Below, piece by piece: positions 21,814 through 22,748 of a stretch of DNA of 22,748 nt. The stretch is from assembly GCA_038234815.1 (NCBI GenBank), contig JBBQSU010000049.1, positions 1-22,748 on the forward strand. Reading direction: 5' to 3'. This DNA comes from JBBQSU01 sp038234815. Its GTDB lineage: Bacteria; Planctomycetota; Phycisphaerae; Tepidisphaerales; Tepidisphaeraceae. The notes under the pieces are model-generated. The model saw only the letters and a list, made by a program, of their open reading frames with translations, did not search any database and was not told where the DNA came from. Position numbers and translations under genes: made by a program. Numbering within the stretch: position 1 is the stretch's first letter; each line of letters begins with the position of its first letter.

Positions 21814-22748
21814 GTCGTCCTTCCATTCAAACTCGTTCGGACACCAGCCACCAATTGACGAAGCAGTCCGAAAAACGTCAGTCCCCACGCCGCTAAGGCT
21901 ACATATACAAAGTACCGCGGGATGATATGCAGAAAAGGCGCATCGATCACATTGGCCAGCCGAAAAGTGCAGACCGTGTACATGCCCAGCGGAAACACCG
22001 CTCCCCAATAAAGGGGATCATACTTCAGCGGAAACCGCCGGTAGAGGTGTCGCCATGCGCCCAGCGTGATGAGCATGGGTATCCACCAGGTCGCGGTGGC
22101 CCAGAAAGCCAGCGTGACGCCTTTGATGAAGGGCATCAGCTCAGTAACCAGTGGGCTAAGCGCGTGTGCGTCAATCAGAAATGTGCCGGCCAGGGTCGAG
22201 ATGGCGACCGCACCCATGTTGATCCAATAAGGCGGGGACAAGTCGGCGGGGTTCAGTTCGAAAAAGGTGTAACGGTAGAAAATCAGCGAAATCAGCCAGA
22301 TGTAGAGCATTCCTCCACCCAGCCACATGACCAGACAGAAGAAGAGTACCGGCTCGTGAGCATTGGGAAAGCCTTTAGCCAATTGACTGCCGAGAATCGA
22401 CACGGATTGGGCGGCCACCACCGCCACAAGCCATCCACCATTAAGGCCCTTTGCGAACAGCGGTTTGACGGGTCTAACCGTGAGCAACGTGAAAACACCA
22501 TAGATCAACAGCACCCACAAGCCCGTTCCCAAACACCACAAGCCCATCCCCACCGAGGGCAGTTTGGCGATCACCACAAACTGACTTCCCAACACACAGG
22601 TACCGGCGATCATAGTAAAAAACCCAACACCGCGCCCGTGGTCAGAGAAATCCGCCCACATCGCCGGGCCATACCGTATTGCCCGAATGGCGAACATAAT
22701 CCACAAGGTGAGGTATGCGACAATGTTGATGGCGAACAAACCCAGTGC
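21810..22748 (-). CDS. TDT/SLAC1-family anion transporter (partial, N-terminus outside window)
   Basis: About 312 residues are visible, continuing past the window edge; a TTG at 22739 is not a true start because the frame stays open and the family has a further membrane segment upstream. At least eight hydrophobic segments are seen, with family-like stretches such as INIVAYLTLWIMFAIR, FFTMIAGTCVLGSQF, YWINMGAVAISTLAGT and GAVFPLGMYTVCTFRLA. TDT proteins include TehA, the malate carrier Mae1, the sulfite exporter Ssu1 and plant SLAC1 channels, so the substrate may be an inorganic or small organic anion. The TTGA overlap with moaA makes it part of the Moco operon. A role in sulfite, nitrate or oxyanion movement is only a guess. 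Confidence 0.85.
   Translation of the reverse strand, partial: ALGLFAINIVAYLTLWIMFAIRAIRYGPAMWADFSDHGRGVGFFTMIAGTCVLGSQFVVIAKLPSVGMGLWCLGTGLWVLLIYGVFTLLTVRPVKPLFAKGLNGGWLVAVVAAQSVSILGSQLAKGFPNAHEPVLFFCLVMWLGGGMLYIWLISLIFYRYTFFELNPADLSPPYWINMGAVAISTLAGTFLIDAHALSPLVTELMPFIKGVTLAFWATATWWIPMLITLGAWRHLYRRFPLKYDPLYWGAVFPLGMYTVCTFRLANVIDAPFLHIIPRYFVYVALAAWGLTFFGLLRQLVAGVRTSLNGRTT

Noticed and set aside
21814..22008. An N-terminal extension of moaA.
   Set aside because: It reads out of frame through the well-defined transporter gene. The TTGA overlap with a good ribosome-binding site explains the start.

Overview
The window looks like chromosomal DNA from a GC-rich planctomycete, probably class Phycisphaerae. 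The clues are a TPR protein carrying an RNA polymerase alpha C-terminal-like domain, a small HDHHCCP protein of a type I associate with planctomycetes, a secreted beta-sandwich protein of a kind common in Planctomycetes and Verrucomicrobia, and overall gene style. This placement comes from recognition, not from a search. Both ends cut through genes.

Layout. (1) 1-5048, all minus strand: a partial TPR/alpha-CTD protein, hisD, an AlaC-type aminotransferase, a parvulin-type lipoprotein with a clear TTGACA-17-GATACT promoter, and a two-gene unit (a 49-aa lipoprotein coupled to a 90-aa unknown). (2) 5253-5873, plus: a secreted protein. (3) 5939-9601, minus: a four-gene efflux operon (TetR, HlyD-type lipoprotein, ABC ATPase, ABC-2 permease). 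Neighbouring genes overlap or nearly touch, and the promoter is covered by a perfect 10-bp-arm inverted repeat. (4) 9652-10657: about 1 kb with no convincing gene but many hairpins, two copies of a palindromic element and a short tandem repeat. (5) 10658-15163: a REC-histidine kinase, a large membrane PAS histidine kinase, and a convergent single-domain response regulator. (6) 15318-15785, plus: the small HDHHCCP protein, with a 14-bp palindrome in its promoter spacer. (7) 15766-22748, minus: a long molybdenum-cofactor operon in transcription order TDT-family transporter (partial), moaA, a cysteine-less AhpD/CMD-like gene, moaD, moaE, moeA, moaC, mogA, a MOT1-type molybdate transporter and mobA.

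How the genes fit together. The molybdenum block covers GTP to cyclic pyranopterin (MoaA, MoaC), dithiolene formation (MoaD, MoaE), adenylation and Mo insertion (MogA, MoeA), GMP attachment (MobA) and probable molybdate uptake. No MoeB/MoaD-activating enzyme and no ModABC are present here. Most junctions are ATGA, TGATG or TTGA overlaps, so the genes are probably translationally coupled. The efflux operon resembles E. coli cecR-ybhGFSR in gene order but has one permease gene. The two kinases and the lone receiver could form one phosphorelay, but nothing in the sequence shows the signal or the output.

The less ordinary items are the TPR/alpha-CTD fusion, the repeat- and hairpin-rich gene-free kilobase, the cysteine-less AhpD-like gene inside the moa operon, and two operator-like palindromes placed exactly on promoters. 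I found no CRISPR array, insertion sequence, tRNA or rRNA.
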